A stretch of DNA of 64,000 bases from Candidatus Jettenia caeni (GCA_000296795.1 BAFH01000004.1:682001-746000); one strand, 5' to 3'; shown: positions 45,088 to 55,070, counted from the stretch's first letter. Notes: a model not told the origin generated them from the letters alone. Program-made: numbers and translations.

Positions 45088-46052
45088 GTAGAACGGACAG
45101 TTACCCGACCGCCCCCTCACAGATCCCAGCGTGCGGTACTACCGCACCGGGCTCTTCGAAACTGTTCACTTTCGCACTGCCACACATTGACAAAAAGATA
45201 CATTTAAGCTTCGGCTTCTACGCTAGGGACTACTCAGTTATACTAGGCACTGGTATCGCAAACTGTACCATAAGTTCTCGAAACCCATTCCAATTGTAAC
45301 TCAGCTTTTGACTTCGCCTATTAAGCCATTTGAACAGGATGCGTCTGGTTATGTAGTAGAATGTATTCAAACTCCTCTGATGAGTTGCCAAAAACACCAC
45401 TTCAGATAATCCACGTTCAACAGTCCATACAAGTTACCGAACCGATGCCTTTTGTCTTGTGCTGCCTTGTTTGTTATTCCCCGCAGTGAGGTTTGCATGG
45501 GTTTTCCAGCCTTTCTTATCTGGTCCATGTTTCCTTTACGAGCTACACAGCTCCGTCGTCCCCTTCCCCTTGTGGTCGGCTCTCCCGCCTCTGAGTACTA
45601 TGAAACGATCTGACTCCCTTACGCCCTTCAGACTTTCTTCGTTTTGTTGAACAGTCCTACCTGCATGATCAGGAGACATAAGGGGGCTCCCAAGTTCCTG
45701 ACGTTTCTCTTTCTCCGTGCCATGCTCTCTGACCCCGACAGGCCTTCAGGGATCTCGCCTTGCGCTCAATGCCAACTTATGCTCTGCAACGATGCGCTTT
45801 CGATCCCTTTGTATTGGCTTCCGCTTTCCTAACGTCGTCGCCACCTGTATATGCAGTTACGAGGCTGAATTGCTTCAGGAAGGTGCGAACTTCCTTACGG
45901 CCCACAGAATTCCTTGTGTACGCTTCGTCTGGGTCGTTCGACTTTGTGTCTCTCCTTCCCAATCACGCAACACTCAGTATGGTTGGCTGGCTATGCCTTT
46001 ACCTATGAGGACTTTCACCTCATCAGAAAACGTCAAGCTTCGCTTGACGCAC
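45088..46052 (-). mobile_element. Group II intron with internally deleted reverse transcriptase gene
   Basis: On the minus strand the element starts GTGCG (46052-46048), the group II 5' consensus. It ends with a domain V-like hairpin (GAGCCCGGTGCGGT... ...GCTGGGATCT) and a domain VI-like stem ending TAC at about 45088. Between them is the start of an LtrA-type maturase (MDQIRKAGKPM, then KAAQDKRHRFGNLYG), which stops after 53 residues at 45367. Its C terminus (RRILFKWLNRRSQKLSYNWNG, 45358-45230) follows directly, so roughly 300 codons are missing. About 965 bp remain versus over 2 kb usual. The boundaries are good to a few bases only. Confidence 0.8.
45230..45528 (-). pseudogene. Deleted group II intron maturase (LtrA-like)
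   Basis: Two in-frame pieces of one reverse transcriptase/maturase gene. The N-terminal 53 codons start at 45528 after an AAAGGAA site. A C-terminal thumb/X-domain fragment of about 42 codons, in a shifted frame, ends at 45230. The catalytic YxDD block is lost entirely. The remnant cannot code for an active enzyme. Confidence 0.75.
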
Positions 46053-46208
46053 TAGGAAATTGCTTTTTTTCCCATACAACTATAGTAAAACAGAAAAATG
46101 AAGAAGATTCCAGTCTTTTGTTCAGCGTTGCCCGGTTGGAAAATTGCGTAATACAGCGATCAGAAAAAATAGAAAAGAATAAACAGAACACAATGGGTAC
46201 ATACTTCC

Positions 46209-46309
46209 ACAGGCTGTCCGAGAATGCAAAATTTAAAAAAAATAAATTTTGATATTAGAGGACTTACGACATGAGAATTTACCCAAATATCTATTCTCGG
46301 GCAGCCTGT
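46209..46309. mobile_element. MITE-like element with 17-bp terminal inverted repeats
   Basis: ACAGGCTGTCCGAGAAT (46209-46225) and its complement with one mismatch (46293-46309) bound 67 bp. Inside is a second inverted repeat (CAAAATTT/AAATTTTG). The segment holds no ORF. It sits between the intron and the rubredoxin gene. It resembles a miniature inverted-repeat element; I see no convincing target-site duplication. Confidence 0.5.
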
Positions 46310-46332
46310 AAAGGTCTGACTCTGCATAACTA

Positions 46333-46491
46333 TCAAATTTTCTCAAACTGATCCTGTGGTGCACCGCATACGGGACAAACCCAATCTCCTGGCAAATTCC
46401 TGAAACTAGTACCGGGACTTACCCCGTAATCAGGATCGCCAATTTCTGGGTCATAGACATATCCACAAACTATGCATCTGTACTTTTCCAT
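46333..46491 (-). CDS. Rubredoxin
   Basis: A 52-residue protein beginning [16 protein letters not shown] and ending with [14 protein letters not shown]. The two C-x2-C pairs (CIVC and CPVC) bind one Fe(SCys)4 centre, and the aromatic pattern is that of classical rubredoxins. AAGGAAGG lies a few bases before the ATG. It is a one-electron carrier, for example to rubrerythrin or superoxide reductase. It lies 120 bp downstream of a ferredoxin gene on the same strand. Confidence 0.95.
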   Translation of the reverse strand: MEKYRCIVCGYVYDPEIGDPDYGVSPGTSFRNLPGDWVCPVCGAPQDQFEKI

Positions 46492-46611
46492 TTTTAAACC
46501 TTCCTTTCGTTTTGAATATTTCCAAACACACCCGATTGAAAACCCTTCTATTTCAGTTCAATTGTGATTAAACCATTGAAGTAGTTATTGAAAGTCTTAT
46601 CAGAAATACTT

Positions 46612-46800
46612 TTATTCTACTATATATATACACGACACCGGACATTCATCAGATGCTTCTCTGCAGGCATCCTCAACTTCTTTAGGAACAATATCAACAT
46701 ACACTACTGATTTATCGCCTTCCATCCTAAAAACTTCAGGACAGATTTGAGTACATAAGGCACAACCGATACAGACATCTTGATCCACCTTTGCCTTCAT
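46612..46800 (-). CDS. Single-cluster [4Fe-4S] ferredoxin
   Basis: A 62-residue ferredoxin with CIGCALCTQICPEVF, followed by DACREASDECPVSCI. The Cys spacing (C-x2-C-x2-C-x3-CP, plus a distal CP) is that of monocluster ferredoxins, with the two remaining Cys able to form a disulfide. A low-potential cytosolic carrier of this kind could serve Rnf. The neighbouring rubredoxin gene is on the same strand 120 bp away. Confidence 0.92.
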   Translation of the reverse strand: MKAKVDQDVCIGCALCTQICPEVFRMEGDKSVVYVDIVPKEVEDACREASDECPVSCIYIVE

Positions 46801-47441
46801 AATCGACTCCTTATCTAAAGTCTCAGTTTTTACCTAACAACTTCTTGAGAAGTGTAAAAGTATTTCCCACTACATACCTCTTTGTTATATCAGAATCCTT
46901 TACTGCTTCTCAAAAGTTTTTCCTGGAATACTATCAGAACTCATAACACTATTCTCGTTACCATAATCATGGTTATACACATATCCTTCACCTCCATCAT
47001 GCATCCTTAAAACAAAAAGAGTCCAATTGCAAAGACATTTATTTGAAAATATCTTCAGCAATAAGACTCTCTTTTATTATAAAACGATTTTAACAACTCT
47101 TTACTTGATACCTTCTGATCACTTACAGTTTACCTTTATCGTGATATACTTTATTTTTAGCAGGTTTTGGATTTATATCAATCTAAAAATGAAAATAAAA
47201 AAACAACAAAGGTAGGAAATGGAAGCATAATCTCTTGCGCATGAATCCTAACTTGGCGATCAACCCTAATGCAAAAAAAGTGCACCAATGAGCATAATCA
47301 TTAGACAACTCCATAAGCGATAGACAAGAATATTTGTTTAGGAATATTTATATTGGGCGGGAAGAATCGACAACAGGGGTAGATCGATAGCAGTTGAGAT
47401 AGAGAAATGACTTTGCAGTTCTGGATTAAAACACAAAAGGC
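46801..47441. other. Intergenic region without a recognised gene
   Basis: About 640 bp of AT-rich sequence between the ferredoxin and the ABC transporter genes. A 62-codon plus-strand ORF at 47027 lacks a ribosome-binding site and homologous motif. An imperfect stem flanked by AAGAGTC and GACTCT at about 47018-47080 is the only structure I saw. Confidence 0.45.
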
Positions 47442-48197
47442 TTACTTCATAAAACGGCTGAGAAATACCTTTGTACGGTCATTTCTTGGATTGTAAAAGA
47501 TATCTTGCGGCCCCCCCTGCTCTACAATATCGCCTTTCTCTATGAAGATTACGTGTGTAGAAATATCCCTTGCAAAGCTCATCTCGTGTGTTGCGATTAC
47601 TGTTGTCATTCCTTCTGACACGAGATCTTTTATTACCTTGAGCACATCATCAATCATTTCCGGGTCAAGGGAGGATGTCGGTTCATCAAAGAGCATCGCT
47701 TCAGGTCTCATAGCAAGGGCACGGGCAATAGCAACCCGCTGTTGCTCTCCACCCGATAATTGTTCAGGATAATTCTGAGCTTTTTCCTCTAAGTTTACTT
47801 TTCGGAGTAAAGAAATAGCATTTAACTCAGCTTCAGCCCGACCAATACCTAATACATGGATTGGAGATTCAGTAATATTTTGAAGAACTGTCATATGGGG
47901 AAAGAGATTGAACTGTTGAAATACCATTCCCACCTTCTTGCGTATATTTCTTAAAGCAAGTTCTTCTTGTGCCTTATGGTAATCTGATTCATTAACACCA
48001 TACCGTGTTTGGCTATCAATAGAAATCCACCCTCCACCAAAAGGCTCCAATCCATTTATACACCGTAAGAGCGTACTCTTGCCACTTCCCGATGGCCCAA
48101 TAAGAGTAACAGCACTTCTTTTTGCTATGTCTACACTCAACCCTCTGAACAGAGGCTGATAATTATAGTGTTTAAATAAATTCTGGATTTTAATCAT
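47442..48197 (-). CDS. Polar amino-acid ABC transporter ATP-binding protein
   Basis: A 251-residue GlnQ/HisP-type ATPase. Walker A GPSGSGKST, Q-loop VFQQFNLFPHMTV, signature LSGGEQQR, Walker B AMLFDEPTSSLD and the H-loop IATHEM are intact. FFNPRNDR-type C-terminal residues resemble GlnQ (here FYNPRNDRTKVFL). It lies 80 bp after the fused permease gene on the same strand, forming one transporter. Confidence 0.93.
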   Translation of the reverse strand: MIKIQNLFKHYNYQPLFRGLSVDIAKRSAVTLIGPSGSGKSTLLRCINGLEPFGGGWISIDSQTRYGVNESDYHKAQEELALRNIRKKVGMVFQQFNLFPHMTVLQNITESPIHVLGIGRAEAELNAISLLRKVNLEEKAQNYPEQLSGGEQQRVAIARALAMRPEAMLFDEPTSSLDPEMIDDVLKVIKDLVSEGMTTVIATHEMSFARDISTHVIFIEKGDIVEQGGPQDIFYNPRNDRTKVFLSRFMK

Positions 48198-48277
48198 GTG
48201 ATTTTACTATCCATTTGATTTAAAAATATCCGCAGAATCTGTAAATTATACAGATTCTTATTTACCTTCCTAACTTT

Positions 48278-49804
48278 TTATCGACTTGACGATGATCGTG
48301 TTAGTTTTTTTTCCAATTTTCTTGCATACAAGGAAAGAGGATAACTCATACCAAAATAAAGGAGGGCTGTGATAATCCCCAAGGTGAAAAAATTCATTGA
48401 TGAAGCAGCTAACATACTATAACTCTTTGTGAGTTCTACTATAGCAATAACTGAAACTAAAGACGAATCCTTAAATAAAGCAACAAAATCATTCGTCATC
48501 GGTGGTATCGTGATACGGAATGCTTGTGGTAAGACAATTCGCCTTAAGGTCAAACGCATTGACATGCCCAGAGATAAAGCCGCCTCAGTTTGCCCTTTAG
48601 GAACAGATTGTATACCTGCACGATAAATTTCAGCCTCATACGCAGCGTAGTTCATACCTAATCCAAGAATAGCAGCGGCAAGTGCGCTTAAGGTAATACC
48701 AATGTTAGGTAAACCATAATACAAGATATAGAGCTGAATAAGAAGGGGTGTACCACGGTAGATTTCAATATAGGCCGTAGAAATTTTTTGTAACCATATA
48801 TTGCCGTATAGCCTCATAATTGCCAGTATCAAACCTAAAACAACCGCCAGCATCATAGACAAAATGGAAATACCGATTGTGACCAATGCTCCTTTTAGCA
48901 AGGTCGGTAAAAATGTAGTCACCCGAAGAGGTACTTTTTGAGAAACAGAAGGAGGACTTTCTGTATATTTTTGTAAGAGTTCATCATGTAAGAAGAGTTT
49001 TTCCTGAGAGGTATTCCACAATCCCCATCGGCTGTAAATCTTCTTTAATTCACCCGATCTCAATAACTTCTCAAGAATTGTATTTATCTCCTCAACCAGG
49101 GCTGTATCTTCTTTCCTGAAAGCAATGCCATAATATCCTTCTCCCACTGGCTCACCGACTAAGCGTAACTGTGGATTTGGCATAGCATAGTATAAGGCAA
49201 CGGGCATATCCACAAAAACGGCATCTATACGGCTTAATAAGAGATCTTTGAAAGGTTCCACCTGCCCGCTGTAACTATTAACTTGTATATCCCCCATTTC
49301 GTCCAGCATTCGTTTGGCTACCGTATTATACAGGGTGCCAACCTTTTTCTTCCGAAGATCTTCCAGACAATTAATGCGGATTTCCGAGGCACGGGTAACG
49401 ATTTGTTCTGCGTAGGCAAAATACGGACGACTAAATAATACAGCCTGTTCTCTATCCGGTGTTATCTCGATACCATTCAATGCAATGTCAAAATCTCCAC
49501 GCTGAAGTGCAAGCAAGATGCTGTCCCACGCATTTTGGAAATATTGCACCTTCACACCCATCTCCCTGGCAATAGCCTCTACAAGATCAACCTCAAAGCC
49601 AATAAGTTTCGAAGGATGTTTGAGATCATAAAATACATACGGGGCCCCCCCTTCTGCATCAAACCCCCACACTAATACCCCGGTAGATTTAATTTTTTCA
49701 AGAGTATTTTGATATGCAAATGCAGGAGTAGAAGAAATATATAGTATGGAAAAACACATTTGTAATAACAAAATAATACGAATTATTATCGGTTTATAGC
49801 TCAT
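48278..49804 (-). CDS. Fused substrate-binding protein/permease of an amino-acid ABC transporter
   Basis: A 508-residue protein. A signal segment (residues about 8-30) precedes a type-II periplasmic binding domain (about 36-265, GVLVWGFDAEGGAPYVFYD, DIALNGIEITPDREQ, FSRPYF). The C-terminal 200 residues are a GlnP/HisM-type permease with the EYRAG coupling motif as EAEIYRAGIQSVPKGQTEAALSLG. Fusion of binding protein and permease is known from some bacterial glutamine transporters. Substrate (glutamine, glutamate, arginine or histidine) is not clear. Confidence 0.92.
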   Translation of the reverse strand: MSYKPIIIRIILLLQMCFSILYISSTPAFAYQNTLEKIKSTGVLVWGFDAEGGAPYVFYDLKHPSKLIGFEVDLVEAIAREMGVKVQYFQNAWDSILLALQRGDFDIALNGIEITPDREQAVLFSRPYFAYAEQIVTRASEIRINCLEDLRKKKVGTLYNTVAKRMLDEMGDIQVNSYSGQVEPFKDLLLSRIDAVFVDMPVALYYAMPNPQLRLVGEPVGEGYYGIAFRKEDTALVEEINTILEKLLRSGELKKIYSRWGLWNTSQEKLFLHDELLQKYTESPPSVSQKVPLRVTTFLPTLLKGALVTIGISILSMMLAVVLGLILAIMRLYGNIWLQKISTAYIEIYRGTPLLIQLYILYYGLPNIGITLSALAAAILGLGMNYAAYEAEIYRAGIQSVPKGQTEAALSLGMSMRLTLRRIVLPQAFRITIPPMTNDFVALFKDSSLVSVIAIVELTKSYSMLAASSMNFFTLGIITALLYFGMSYPLSLYARKLEKKLTRSSSSR

Positions 49805-50169
49805 AGAAAAAGGGAATTTCAGTATTTCCTCTTATTGGATATTTCAGAATTTTTCCCTGATAAACACTTCGGATATTTTCATTCTTCTAGGAAGAAATCA
49901 AGGGAGATTATCCAGGTTTTATTTACAATACTTATAGTAAACATACGTATTTTGACATCTCTGTAACAAAATAATTTACGCAATATTACTGTGTAACTGA
50001 TCTGAGGTCAAGAAAAAGTCATGGTATTGTCAGCGAAGATATAAAAAGCTATTTCCATGTTCCTTAAACGCTCAAGACTCAAACTGTATTCCAAATCTGC
50101 CTTGAATGTATAAAAAATTATTATATACTTAAAATTTTAATATCTATCAAAAATAGTAGCAGATCAGTT
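49805..50169. other. Intergenic region without a recognised gene
   Basis: A 365-bp divergent intergenic stretch between the ABC transporter and the MgtE-like gene. No ORF or structure of a known Mg or amino-acid riboswitch could be recognised by eye. Confidence 0.4.
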
Positions 50170-51156
50170 ATGCACTTTCATAATAAACATAAAATAATTA
50201 AAAAACATTCTGAATTTAAATATAGCACCGAGATGTTTGCTGTTTCAGAAGATAATACTGCTCAAACCGCTTTTGAATTACTGCGTGGCAGTAACCTTTC
50301 CGGTAATATTTTTTATTGTTATGTTATAGACAAAGATGGGAAATTAACAGGTATTATACCTTTAAGAAAACTTATAACGGCACCTTGGGGAACCATGGTT
50401 TCTGATATTATGGTACGTAATCCAATTCGATTAACTATGCAAACTCCTTTTGATACGGTTCTTGAATATTTTTTAATATATAAATTCCTTGCTTTCCCTG
50501 TTGTCGATGAACAAGGAAAACTTATCGGTATTGCACGAGCGAACGATTTTATAGAAGATACAATAACTATCGAAGAAAAAATGGAGCAAGCACGGGATAA
50601 TCTGCTCAAAATAATCGGTATAAAATTGGAAGAGTTTCGAAAACCTTCTATCTTTAAAAGCACCTTTTTACGATTTCCTTATTTGCTTTTTAATATCTTG
50701 AGTGGGCTCACCTGTGCCTTTATTACCAATCTATTTAGCAGCACGGTAGATAAGTTTGTTTTTGTAGCCTTCTTTATAACTATAATTTTAGGCCTTGCAG
50801 AGAGTATAGGTACTCAAGCTGTTGCGGTCACTCTCTCTTCACTTGAGAAAACAATCAGGATGAAAAGACTTGTTCTCTATGAGACACTGGTCGGAGCAAA
50901 AATAGGTATGCTATGTGGGGGAATATTGTATCTTGTATCCTTTTTGTGGTTATGGGAACAAGCCTTTTCTATCGCTTTATCCCTCACTATCTTATTTTCC
51001 ATTCTTACGGCTTCTTTTCTTGGATGCATGCTGCCGATCCTTTTTAAAAAGATGGGTATCAATCCAACGCATGCCTCTTGCCCCTTTGTATTAGCCATCG
51101 CCGATGTTGTATCATTAACTTCATACTTTTCTCTTGGAACATATCTCCTCAATTAG
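50170..51156 (+). CDS. MgtE-like divalent cation transporter lacking the N domain
   Basis: A 328-residue protein with tandem CBS domains (about 25-145) and five hydrophobic helices. The membrane part carries MgtE hallmarks: GLAESIGTQAVAV (for the family's GNxGxQ region) and, near the C terminus, CPFVLAIADVVSLTSYF. The usual acidic superhelical N domain (about 130 residues) is absent, which removes part of the cytosolic Mg sensor. The transporter may be less tightly gated, or it could move another divalent metal. Confidence 0.82.
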   Translation: MHFHNKHKIIKKHSEFKYSTEMFAVSEDNTAQTAFELLRGSNLSGNIFYCYVIDKDGKLTGIIPLRKLITAPWGTMVSDIMVRNPIRLTMQTPFDTVLEYFLIYKFLAFPVVDEQGKLIGIARANDFIEDTITIEEKMEQARDNLLKIIGIKLEEFRKPSIFKSTFLRFPYLLFNILSGLTCAFITNLFSSTVDKFVFVAFFITIILGLAESIGTQAVAVTLSSLEKTIRMKRLVLYETLVGAKIGMLCGGILYLVSFLWLWEQAFSIALSLTILFSILTASFLGCMLPILFKKMGINPTHASCPFVLAIADVVSLTSYFSLGTYLLN

Positions 51157-51381
51157 TTTGTATAATTGATGTAGATATAAAAAGCACGATAATACTTTGA
51201 GATTCTTGCTCTATCATCTGATTGTTTAACCACCAGAGTATTTAATATCTCTCCTATCATTTTGATCTTCCTTGCGGAAAAGATAATGTATATGGAACCA
51301 AAGAAATATATAGTCAAAGAAATCTATTTTTCGAAAAGCATTTGAAGAATTCCTTAGTGGTTTTCTTTATCTTGAAAGCCG

Positions 51382-54003
51382 CTAATTATACAATCCCTGT
51401 ACCTTATTATACAAATTTTGTATTTCCTGACTACTCAAAGCTCGATTATAAAGGCGTACATCGTCTATAATACCACTAAAATACCCCTTATTAACCCTTG
51501 AGTAACCTACTCTCATATCAGGATAAGCTGTCATTGGGACTATAGTATTTCCTACCGGATGAGTTCGGGTATTAACTAACAGCCCATTTACATACAACTT
51601 CTGTTCTCCTGTTATTTTATTGTAAGTGCCTGCAACATGGTACCATTTGCCAACCGAATTTCCCAAATCCTTTTGAACAGTTCTTGTCGATCGCGTTCCA
51701 CTCCCATTTTGTGTTACTAATATAAATTCAAGGGTATCAGGGGTACTTTTGTAAAATCGTACATCAAAACCTTGCCGATATTGAGAATTCAAATTCCACT
51801 TATATGCGCCAAATATAGCATCAGCATAGGTTGCATCACTGGCATTTTTATAGAACCACGCGGTAATTGAGACCTCATCGTAGTTCATGCGAGGAACTGA
51901 TACAGAATCATCAATCCCATCGAAGTTCAATCCTCCCCCAATTTTACCGGTTGTCCATGTAGCGCCATTAATTGTACCATTATTTTCGTTGCCAGATGAA
52001 TCATTCACAACAGTCCCTACTCCTTCGTTGAAACTATAGAGAGCCTTCAGACTAGAACTTGCCGTAAAGACAAGATCCGAAGAACTTGAGCTATTCCCGT
52101 ATCCATCAACAGAAGTAACTTTATAGTGATACAAAGCACCCTGGGTTAGTTCAGTAAGTACGATAGTATGGGAAGTCACCAGAGAAGCATTCTTCACAGA
52201 ACCATTCTCATAAGCAGATGTTGGTCCGTAATCTACTTTGCTTGTCGAAGGTTTATCGGTAGTCCAGGTTACTGTTGCTTTTGTATTATTGGATACCACT
52301 TGAATGTTACTGATTACCGGCGGCGTTGTATTATTATAGAAAGGACCGGGCGTTATTGTTACATTGCCAAAACTGACATCTGCATAATGAGCTAATAACA
52401 ACAATGAACCCTGTTGTAACTCTCCTTCTACCCCTAGTCCTCTCAAATCCCATTCTGAAGGTTCGGATGTACCTTTTTCCCATATTCTTAAAGAGTAAAC
52501 ACTTTTCCCTCCAGCCGTTTCCGCCCGCATTTTAAATAAATATTCTATACCTGTCTTTAAATGCCGGCCACTTTTGTCTTCTGCAATTGAACTTTTATTT
52601 CCAAACATACGTAATATATAATCTCCTGACTCTCCATTCCATACCCAATCATATCCTCCAAAAGCTCCAAAAGGATACCATCCCCACCTCGGACGGCTGC
52701 CATCCCAATCGTAATGACCTTTCCACCTCATCACAAAACCAACAGAACCACGGTGTGTTGAAGATCCTAGCTTGTGAATAGTAACAGGGGCGGTAACCTC
52801 ATACTCATCCCAGGAAACATCACCAATTGCAATCAAACGATCATACCCTTTTATCGCTGTACGAACGCCACCTGTCCCTAACACCCAGATACCATCAACA
52901 ACCTGCGCCACATCTTGTATATTCGTAACAGAGCTCCAGTTAACAGAATATGTTTCAGGCCATATATTCCCACAATCGTATTTAATATCCACAGTCTTAA
53001 GAGCTGTGTTACCAAAAGTATCAGTTGCCGTAATTGCAACTTGATTTTGTCCGCATAAAAGATCTGTGTATGCTATATCTATGTTAAAATCGCCAAACGA
53101 AGTAAGACGTCTTTCATCTGGTCCAAGAGAGAGAGGATACTTTGGTCCTCCATTCAGAGAATATGATAGTGAGGAAATATCATCCAGGTCAGGGTCTGAT
53201 ACCCTGCCCAGGATATTTATCCATCTTTGTGGTATTCCAAGATATCCAAAACGCTGATAATTACCGTACCAAACGTTAACTACAGGTGGTTTTGTGTTCC
53301 CGCCGTCCTCCGGATTAATAGGAGATGATGTATTGAAGAAATAATCAATCAGGCCGGTATATGCCGGTATACTGCTGCTGCCAGAATTCCCCACAAATAT
53401 CCCTACTGATTTTACTGTTAGACCATAGCTAAAGCTAACGTTAGTAAACCATTTCACTCTATTATAGGAGTACGATTGTGTCCACTGGTTTCCCTGTCGT
53501 TTAATACGCATATATAAAGGAACAGGACTAGGAGTATCATCCATTATAATACGGTTTTTTTTGGTGGTGGAAGATCCATTTGCATAACTTGCAGCAAAAA
53601 TTGTAATATCTGTGCTATTAGAATAAAAATCAAAGCGCAGATAATTTTTACTATCCTGTTCAATAATTAATCCTTGCATCTGATACTTTTTGCTTAATTG
53701 AGACCCGAACTTTACCTCAATCTCAAAATCGGTATTATTAGCAGGCTGCATAATCCGCGGAGCAGTATTTCCTCCACTCCTTATCTCATGTGATATCCCC
53801 GCAGGAACAGATATTGATATACCAGTTCCTGTCATGATCAGGCTTGCATCTCCAAGAGGATTAATAAATGTCCATATATCTTTATTGAGATTTGTTGCCC
53901 TGAAATCATCAGATACAATATTTGACTGACCATAAGTCAAAACCGTATAAGAGGGCATGGATATACAAACTGCAGCGATAAAATACCATATACTTTTTCT
54001 CAT
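51382..54003 (-). CDS. Secreted multidomain protein: concanavalin-like, FnIII and LamG
   Basis: An 873-residue exported protein with a signal peptide (cleavage likely after YG/Q near residue 26). Order: a DUF1349-type concanavalin-A-like domain (about 30-220, DFEIEVKFGSQLS), a central region with another beta-rich jelly-roll (about 340-555), a fibronectin type III domain (PVISNIQVVSNNTKATVTWT, about 565-650) and a LamG/pentraxin-like domain (LKALYSFNEGVGTVVNDSSG to the C terminus). No catalytic motif. Probably cell-surface or matrix adhesion. Terminal residues NLYNKVQGLYN are typical of LamG proteins. Confidence 0.85.
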   Translation of the reverse strand: MRKSIWYFIAAVCISMPSYTVLTYGQSNIVSDDFRATNLNKDIWTFINPLGDASLIMTGTGISISVPAGISHEIRSGGNTAPRIMQPANNTDFEIEVKFGSQLSKKYQMQGLIIEQDSKNYLRFDFYSNSTDITIFAASYANGSSTTKKNRIIMDDTPSPVPLYMRIKRQGNQWTQSYSYNRVKWFTNVSFSYGLTVKSVGIFVGNSGSSSIPAYTGLIDYFFNTSSPINPEDGGNTKPPVVNVWYGNYQRFGYLGIPQRWINILGRVSDPDLDDISSLSYSLNGGPKYPLSLGPDERRLTSFGDFNIDIAYTDLLCGQNQVAITATDTFGNTALKTVDIKYDCGNIWPETYSVNWSSVTNIQDVAQVVDGIWVLGTGGVRTAIKGYDRLIAIGDVSWDEYEVTAPVTIHKLGSSTHRGSVGFVMRWKGHYDWDGSRPRWGWYPFGAFGGYDWVWNGESGDYILRMFGNKSSIAEDKSGRHLKTGIEYLFKMRAETAGGKSVYSLRIWEKGTSEPSEWDLRGLGVEGELQQGSLLLLAHYADVSFGNVTITPGPFYNNTTPPVISNIQVVSNNTKATVTWTTDKPSTSKVDYGPTSAYENGSVKNASLVTSHTIVLTELTQGALYHYKVTSVDGYGNSSSSSDLVFTASSSLKALYSFNEGVGTVVNDSSGNENNGTINGATWTTGKIGGGLNFDGIDDSVSVPRMNYDEVSITAWFYKNASDATYADAIFGAYKWNLNSQYRQGFDVRFYKSTPDTLEFILVTQNGSGTRSTRTVQKDLGNSVGKWYHVAGTYNKITGEQKLYVNGLLVNTRTHPVGNTIVPMTAYPDMRVGYSRVNKGYFSGIIDDVRLYNRALSSQEIQNLYNKVQGLYN

Positions 54004-54190
54004 ACAAATCTTTCCTCCTCAAGATATTACTAAGGAATGGTTAATAATAGTATTGGACAGTACACAATCCTTTAAGAACTGATCATTCATACAAAAATAT
54101 CAAAAAATATACCATAGAGGAGAAAATTTAATTTAATTGCGTTTTTGCGGCAAAACAGACCTCTCCTGGAAAGAAAAAGGAAATACATCT

Positions 54191-54328
54191 ATGATACATT
54201 TGATAAAGTGTGTGACATATCACAAAAGTGTGCTGTTACAAAATGCGGCATGTCACATGAGGTATGAAGGGCATCAAAAAGGATGCATACCTGGAGAGAA
54301 TTATTGCCAAAATATCGTTCTTTATTAA
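54191..54328 (+). CDS. Small Cys-rich protein (45 residues)
   Basis: ORF MIHLIKCVTYHKSV, with later residues AACHMRYEGHQKGCIP and ENYC, preceded by AAGGAAAT at suitable distance. Four Cys at C-x13-C-x10-C and one further C give a possible metal or disulfide site. The spacing resembles that of the small protein at 57921-58112. An upstream in-frame ATG at 54137 lacks a ribosome-binding site. No function recognised; existence is a moderate-confidence call. Confidence 0.4.
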   Translation: MIHLIKCVTYHKSVLLQNAACHMRYEGHQKGCIPGENYCQNIVLY

Positions 54329-54442
54329 GAAAAAATCAGGTTTGATACTTCTAAAAATATTTGCTATTCAGAAGTCTGATCTCTAGAATATAATGTAATA
54401 CAATGGATTTTTAATATATTTTATAAAGGGAGCTTATATAGT

Positions 54443-55054
54443 ATGGAAGATACGCCCTTTCAAGAGTTATTACCCCTAATATTTCAATACCTTGATAAAG
54501 AAAAATTAATCAAAGAGAATCCCTCTATAACTGAAGAGATGATCGATACCTTTATTCAGGAAATTTCTCATCAAAAAAAAGGGAAAAAATCTGATGAAGA
54601 AAGATTACAACTGCATTCAGGTATGCAACATAAAACAAGCGAATTGGATGAACTTATTATTCATACCGACGGTGCATCAAGGGGAAATCCCGGCAAAGCA
54701 GGCATTGGCATAGTTATATACGATAAAGAACATCATATTATTGAAGAGGCATGCAGGTATATCGGAAAATCTACCAATAATGTTGCTGAATACCGGTCAA
54801 TGATACTGGCAGCTCAAAAAGCCATTCATCATAACGCTAAAAGAGTAATCTTTAAAACGGATAGCGAACTTCTCGTAAGACAACTGAATGGTATATACCG
54901 TGTAAAAAGCGCCAGTATTCTGCCTCTCTATAATGAACTTATGGCGCTTCTACACAAGATATCTGTGTGGAAAATTCAGCATGTGCGCAGAGAAGAAAAC
55001 ATCCATGCCGACGCTTTGGCCAATCAGGGAATTGATGACTCTTTGGAAAGGTAG
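54443..55054 (+). CDS. rnhA: Ribonuclease HI with N-terminal extension
   Basis: A 203-residue RNase H. An N-terminal ~70-residue helical extension precedes the RNase HI core: Asp in IIHTDGASRGNPGKAG, Glu in NNVAEYRSM, Asp in FKTDSELLVRQL and the final Asp in HADALANQ. All four catalytic acids (DEDD) are present. The core resembles archaeal/Bacillus YpdQ-type forms more than the E. coli 155-residue protein. It degrades RNA in RNA-DNA hybrids. Confidence 0.9.
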   Translation: MEDTPFQELLPLIFQYLDKEKLIKENPSITEEMIDTFIQEISHQKKGKKSDEERLQLHSGMQHKTSELDELIIHTDGASRGNPGKAGIGIVIYDKEHHIIEEACRYIGKSTNNVAEYRSMILAAQKAIHHNAKRVIFKTDSELLVRQLNGIYRVKSASILPLYNELMALLHKISVWKIQHVRREENIHADALANQGIDDSLER

Positions 55055-55070
55055 TAACGTTAAATTAAAA

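Noticed and set aside
45459..46252. Several plus-strand ORFs of 60-112 codons
   Set aside because: They lie antisense to the group II intron and read through structured RNA; low-complexity Leu/Ser/Phe-rich translations with no start signals.
47027..47215. 62-codon plus-strand ORF in the 640-bp gap
   Set aside because: Very AT-rich, rich in Phe/Ile/Lys, without ribosome-binding site or recognisable domain.
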